This document shows positions 60,301-64,000 of a DNA stretch of 64,000 bases, one piece after another. Location: contig MLAK01000723.1 of NCBI GenBank assembly GCA_001839685.1, positions 2,766 through 66,765 of the forward strand, in the 5' to 3' direction. Below the pieces are notes generated by a model, which worked only from the letters and a program-made list of their open reading frames with translations, made no database searches and was not told where the DNA came from. This DNA is from Tritrichomonas foetus. Taxonomy: Eukaryota; Parabasalia; Tritrichomonadida; Tritrichomonadidae. The first letter of the stretch is position 1, and the number at the start of each line of letters is the position of its first letter. Made by a program: the position numbers and the translations under genes.

Positions 60301-60453
60301 AGATATGTGAGATGAAAAATGGAAGTGAAATCACTTTTTTTTCTGTGAATATCGAGTCGAATACATTGAAAATCATATTAAATATGCACAGAAAAAGTTT
60401 GATAAAATTTTCCAAGATTTTTGTTGTCTGTCTGACTCATTTGATTAAATTGC
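60301..60453. promoter_or_regulatory. Short divergent promoter between importin beta and POLD2
   Basis: Each side carries the AAAAAGT motif in its own sense: CACTTTTT at 60332-60339 (minus gene) and AAAAAGTT at 60392-60399 (plus gene). TCATTT at 60438 is initiator-like for the plus gene. Confidence 0.4.
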
Positions 60454-61581
60454 ATGCAATTAGTCATCAATAACGACAAGTTTAAGGTCCCAAATAATAA
60501 ACCACAATCACATTTTTATAATATTATGACGAGCAGATATCGGCAAATCTCTGCATTCATTTCTGAAAGATTAAAGCAGCCAGTTTTTCAGAGAATAAGC
60601 GATATACCACAATTAGTAACTTGTTCAGTGATTGGAACTATTGATAAGCGACCAAATAATAGAAATTCTACAATCGATAAAATTGAAAAAGATTGTAATG
60701 ATAAAATTTTCCTTGAAGATGTTTCTGGAAGAGTCCTAACGAAAGGAATATCACCCATGCTCTATATAACAGGAGTGACAATTGGCGTGACTGGAATCTT
60801 AAAAGATCACATTTTTCATGTTAAAAAGGTCTATGAACCCTTAATTGAAGAAATTCCAACAAAATTATTAGATTTTCCTTTAAAAATCGCGATCGTGTCT
60901 GAACTTCATATTAATTCACCTGATTTTGATTTACCATCAGCTCGAAACTTTTTCAATTCTTTAAGTGATATTTCAATTCTCGTTGTCATTGGATCAACGT
61001 TTTGTTCAATTAATACTTGTGGTGATTTAGCAGATGATTGGGCTATTAAAAAAGATATTGTTGATATTTCACCGATGCAAATGCTTGATATACTTTTTGA
61101 GAACGTTAAATGTCCTAAAATCATTATTCCTGGAGTCACCGATCCAACTGAATCTTATTGGCCACAAACACCTTTAAATAAACTTTTTTTTCATGGAATT
61201 AATGAAGTTCACCCAGCTTCAAATCCAGCATTATTTTCAATAAATGATATAAATTTTGTTTGTTGTTCAGGTGACTCTGTACGCGATATTGTGAATGAGA
61301 CTTCTTATTCATTTCATGAGTCTCAAATAATGATGCTTAGATGGAGATTATTGGCACCTTCAATGCCTTATATAATTCGTCCTAATCCTTCAATGATTGA
61401 AGATAATCTGGTTATTGATGAAGCACCAAATTTTTTTATTTGTGGCGGTTCTGATTCGTTTATATGGAGTGAAATATGTGGAATCAATGTGATCTCTGTT
61501 CCTTCATTCTATCAAACACATACTGCCATATTTGCAGACTTGAAAACCGGTGATGTAACATCGCAAACGTTTACAAAATAA
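60454..61581 (+). CDS. POLD2: DNA polymerase delta small subunit (POLD2)
   Basis: 375 residues. The OB-fold part has CSVIGTIDKRPNN, FLEDVSGRVLTKGISPM and TGVTIGVTGIL, in the order of the Pol-delta B-subunit pattern LEDESGRI.L...VTG.V.A..G. The calcineurin-like (inactive) phosphoesterase part follows: ILVVIGSTFCS, IIIPGVTDPTESYWPQTPL, FVCCSGDSVRDIVN (compare the family's GTSGQNI-D-I), then MLRWRLLAPSMPYI (W-R-H-L-A-P-T-A-P), the POLD2 signature, and NFFICGGSDSF. As usual the phosphoesterase metal ligands are not kept. It supports Pol-delta in leading/lagging synthesis. The ATG at 60454 is 16 bases after TCATTT. Confidence 0.88.
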   Translation: MQLVINNDKFKVPNNKPQSHFYNIMTSRYRQISAFISERLKQPVFQRISDIPQLVTCSVIGTIDKRPNNRNSTIDKIEKDCNDKIFLEDVSGRVLTKGISPMLYITGVTIGVTGILKDHIFHVKKVYEPLIEEIPTKLLDFPLKIAIVSELHINSPDFDLPSARNFFNSLSDISILVVIGSTFCSINTCGDLADDWAIKKDIVDISPMQMLDILFENVKCPKIIIPGVTDPTESYWPQTPLNKLFFHGINEVHPASNPALFSINDINFVCCSGDSVRDIVNETSYSFHESQIMMLRWRLLAPSMPYIIRPNPSMIEDNLVIDEAPNFFICGGSDSFIWSEICGINVISVPSFYQTHTAIFADLKTGDVTSQTFTK

Positions 61582-61793
61582 CTGGTACAATTTCTTGTTC
61601 CATAGATATATAAAGATATTTTTTAAACTGGTTCCAAAAAATGGAAAGTACAATAAATTTATGATTATGATTTTCATTCAATCATACTTTCCATTTTTTG
61701 GAACCAGTTTATAAATCAATTGTTATTTGTCTTTAATTTGATGTTTTGGTCCTGAAACAATATACCAGAGACAATAGACCTGAGTATAAGAAG

Positions 61794-61826
<33 letters not shown>

Positions 61827-61896
61827 TAATTCAAAGAAACACATAAATCAGATTTACAACAAAAACAAAAAACAAATGAAATAACAAAAAGAACAG
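61582..61896. other. Convergent intergenic region with a perfect hairpin and microsatellites
   Basis: Contains the 27-bp inverted repeat (61624-61711) and a (TA)n-(GA)n run at about 61793-61826. Confidence 0.7.
61624..61711. repeat. Perfect 27-bp inverted repeat with 34-base spacer
   Basis: Left arm 61624-61650 and right arm 61685-61711 are exact reverse complements over 27 bases (starting TAAACTGGTTCC, ending GGAAAGTA on the left). The spacer is 61651-61684. It may be a MITE or a structured 3' end. Confidence 0.85.
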
Positions 61897-62523
61897 TCAT
61901 ACATGGAAAAGTGGTTTTGCTTGACTATCAGGTCCATGCTTAGGCTTCTTGCGATTACTACCAGATTCGCCTTGAAATATTGGGTGGTTATTTAAGAGGG
62001 TTTTATTCGGTTGAATCTCCAAACCAGTTTTCACGGCTTTTCCATCTTCATAATGAACTCTTCTTTGAACATTTTCTTGTTCAACAAAACCTGGATCTTT
62101 TTCAATTAGTCCTAGTGAATTCATGATTTGATAAATCGTTCCAGAATACTTTTCGCCATGAACAGCATTTAATTCTTCAAACATAGCTGGAAGGATTTCA
62201 TTTGATATGGCAATTGCCAAGGGCGCGATTGATCGAAATAAAAATAAAATTTGATCGATTTTCGGATTTGATAAAGGATCTGGACAATTTTCTATTGAAT
62301 AAATATCAAATAGCAACAAAATCTGAAGGAAATAGCGACGAATTTTGACTATTCCTGCGGGAAATTGCTGGAGGATTTCTAAAGGGGTTACAAATTCGTT
62401 AAAATCGCCACCATTCCGACAGAATGGACGAACCAATTCATTGTATATTTCTGATACGCTTTTATTTCCTTCCTTAATAAGTAAATCAACTTGATTAGTA
62501 AGCTGGTTTAGTGTTTGAGTCAT
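61897..62523 (-). CDS. Unknown protein, 208 residues
   Basis: A helical protein starting MTQTLNQLTNQVDLLIKEGN, with hydrophobic stretches (IRRYFLQILLLFDIYSIENC, FLFRSIAPLAIAISNEILPA) that look like packed helices, not membrane spans. The C-terminal 60 residues are basic and Pro/Asn-rich (GSNRKKPKHGPDSQ). No family recognised. The ATG at 62523 is the first in frame; AGTACGATAGG lies about 50 bases upstream. It ends convergent to POLD2 with a 27-bp hairpin between them. Confidence 0.75.
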   Translation of the reverse strand: MTQTLNQLTNQVDLLIKEGNKSVSEIYNELVRPFCRNGGDFNEFVTPLEILQQFPAGIVKIRRYFLQILLLFDIYSIENCPDPLSNPKIDQILFLFRSIAPLAIAISNEILPAMFEELNAVHGEKYSGTIYQIMNSLGLIEKDPGFVEQENVQRRVHYEDGKAVKTGLEIQPNKTLLNNHPIFQGESGSNRKKPKHGPDSQAKPLFHV

Positions 62524-63618
62524 GGAAATTTTAAACGATCACATTCACCACAGAAATAACTTTGAATCCCCTATCGTACTTTTTTTTACAATTAAATAAA
62601 CATTTGAAATGAGTTTTAGTCAATATTTTTGAGTAGTTTTAGGTTTTGATAAGGCCTTAATGGTAATAGAAAGTAAAAATCTAGTTGATATCTAAATATA
62701 AAAAATTATATACGTTATAAAAGTAATAAACCATTAATATCTTGATAATTGGCAGGACTTTTTATTGAATGAGATATTCTTTTTGGCAGAATAATGGGCA
62801 AATGTGATGTGACTTAACGGGGTCCTTTGACTAATTTGGCCATTGAAGGAGGCACTAGCGCGTGAATACAGCTCTATATTGCTTCTCTCCATCCGCCATG
62901 TTCACTCACCGCGCCTCCTCCAAAGAGCCAGCAAAGTTCACATCACATTTACACATCATAGTTTTTCCGCTTTTGACCTTTATTTGACCCTCATTTCATC
63001 GGAAATTGGATTTCATTTTGATAATTTTAGATTGGGAAAAATAATTTTATAAGTTCAACTATTAAGCGAAAATATAAAATTATATTACAAATATCTTTTG
63101 GTGCCTACCATCGGAATTAGTCTCGACAATATTCCTTCAAATATTTATTTTAGGTATTTACCGATGGACTTTATAAGCAATTTCTCATTTCATTTGATGA
63201 ACACCATTTTCTTTCAAATGAACATTAAGTATAGATTGTTGGATGATTTGTATGAATGTTTAATCCATTTGACCTTTCTTTGACCTTTCAAAGAATTTAT
63301 TGAGATATTCACAAAGTATTATACAATTTTATCTTATATTATAGAAGTTGAATTCCTTAAACCATTTGTAAATTATATTAATGTTATATAAGGTACATAA
63401 ATAGGCAATATTTAGTTAAAAAAATTCAACTAAAAGTAGATTTATTCAATTTTCTGTCACGAAGATTTCCTCAGAACGTACGAAACTTTTTGAAAGAAAC
63501 TTATTTTGTCTTTTGTTAATATTCAATGAAATCACTGAGCAATTTCAATGTAATATTTTTTTATTTATTGAATCCCTTAGAATTTTTTTCAATTGAAACA
63601 AAGAAACAGAATTTATCG
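62524..63618. other. 1.1-kb stretch without a gene
   Basis: AT-rich; no ORF begins with ATG and looks coding. The exception to the base composition is the element at 62800-62950. Confidence 0.5.
62800..62950. mobile_element. GC-richer 151-bp element with 13-bp terminal inverted repeats (MITE-like)
   Basis: AAATGTGATGTGA at 62800-62812 and its exact reverse complement at 62938-62950 bound a segment visibly richer in G+C than its flanks, with internal partly complementary blocks (AAGGAGGCACTAGCGCG and CCGCGCCTCCTCC). No ORF. No clear target-site duplication. It could be a MITE or a structured RNA gene. Confidence 0.4.
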
Positions 63619-64000
63619 ATGACAAGCACCGGATCTTTAACTTCTCGTCCTCTCCCACGAATGGGACTTCGATCAAATGCTGTACCATATGTTAAACCAA
63701 ACAAAGGCGGTGTAACATTAAGACAACAACACAAACGACGAAATTCAGGTGAAAACAACAGTAAAGAAGTGTTTTCTCCCGTCAAAATTCTTTCCCCATC
63801 AAAGCTTCTTTCTCCATTTAATGATAAAAACTTAAATCTGCCAAAATTACTGACATATGAAATGAAGGTCAGAATTTTGTCAAATTTTGGCAATCCTGAT
63901 TATTTGACAACTAGTGAAATTGATGTGTTAGATGAAAATAAATCAACAATTCAAAATCTTTCATGTTTTTTAACAAAAGGAAAGGACGAGACAATAAGTC
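63619..64000 (+). CDS. KATNIP-like (DUF4457) protein, N-terminal part
   Basis: Open from ATG 63619 to the window edge (127 codons), so truncated by the window. The first 75 residues are basic and Ser/Pro-rich (MTSTGSLTSRPLPRMGLRSN); residues about 79-100 (MKVRILSNFGNPDYLTTSEI) match the opening of the DUF4457 unit in the gene at 35128-36699 (LQITIQFISNWGNSNTITCS). KATNIP links katanin and the ciliary base. The remainder is outside. The ATG is the first in the frame; TATCG precedes it directly. It is a paralogue of the 35-kb gene. Confidence 0.6.
   Translation, partial: MTSTGSLTSRPLPRMGLRSNAVPYVKPNKGGVTLRQQHKRRNSGENNSKEVFSPVKILSPSKLLSPFNDKNLNLPKLLTYEMKVRILSNFGNPDYLTTSEIDVLDENKSTIQNLSCFLTKGKDETIS

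Noticed and set aside
62843..63283. Two short plus-strand frames in the 62.5-63.6 kb gap
   Set aside because: Both begin at TTG and lack coding-like composition.

Overview
The window looks like nuclear DNA of a parabasalid flagellate, most probably Tritrichomonas or a close relative. The grounds are: AT-rich DNA; mostly intronless genes on both strands, with close-set starts and stops; starts preceded at short distance by TCA(C/T)(A/T)-type initiator motifs; one intron with trichomonad-type ends (GTATGT at the 5' end, CTAACACCCAG at the 3' end); and families typical of trichomonads (CK1 and SNF1-like kinases, a multi-TM PAS adenylyl cyclase, discoidin-module proteins, BTB-like/discoidin proteins). 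Two runs of N (44811-45518 and 56196-56515) lie inside tandem arrays.

Layout. 1-1.8 kb: tail of a membrane protein, then a sparse stretch with a mariner/IS630-type transposase relic. 1.8-6.0 kb: SHIPPO/STPG-repeat axonemal protein, CK1-like kinase, DZIP1-like protein. 6.4-13.6 kb: one 2400-residue protein made of about 14 discoidin-like modules. 14.2-22.3 kb: PQ-loop transporter, decayed coding remnants, inositol phosphate kinase, small ORF, Rab GTPase, a 2.1-kb empty stretch, a CAMK/SNF1-like kinase, a tubby-like protein. 22.7-27.5 kb: receptor-like adenylyl cyclase broken by one in-frame TAG. 28-34.4 kb: large Ser/Lys-rich protein, type II membrane glycosyltransferase, second CK1 kinase. 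35.1-43.5 kb: KATNIP-like protein, BTBD9-like protein, HAD phosphatase, intron-containing SNF1/MARK-like kinase. 43.9-54.6 kb: TIPIN/Swi3, SAXO-like repeat protein, small coiled-coil protein, RRP15-like protein, DUF2439 protein, ubiquitin-like-fold protein, SAS-6 head protein, long coiled-coil protein. 56.7-64 kb: second tubby-like protein, importin beta, DNA polymerase delta small subunit, an unknown, and the start of a second KATNIP-like gene.

About nine of the roughly thirty genes point to flagella, basal bodies or the ciliary base (STPG, DZIP1-like, two tubby-like, two KATNIP-like, SAXO-like, SAS-6, and the neighbouring coiled-coil protein by inference). Others belong to signalling (two CK1s, two CAMK-type kinases, cyclase, Rab, ITPK) and to replication, ribosome assembly and transport (TIPIN, POLD2, DUF2439, RRP15, importin beta). 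Most intergenic space is AT-rich and empty, apart from AT-rich minisatellites that often sit just 3' of genes.

The most notable observations are the in-frame stop in the cyclase; the intron carrying a 22-bp minisatellite; the 14-module discoidin protein; a recurrent AAAAAGT(T/G) motif next to many start codons; a perfect 27-bp hairpin at 61.6 kb; a GC-richer element with 13-bp terminal inverted repeats at 62.8 kb; and a SAS-6 head without its coiled-coil tail. Identifications come from reading motifs by eye; no database search or statistics were run.
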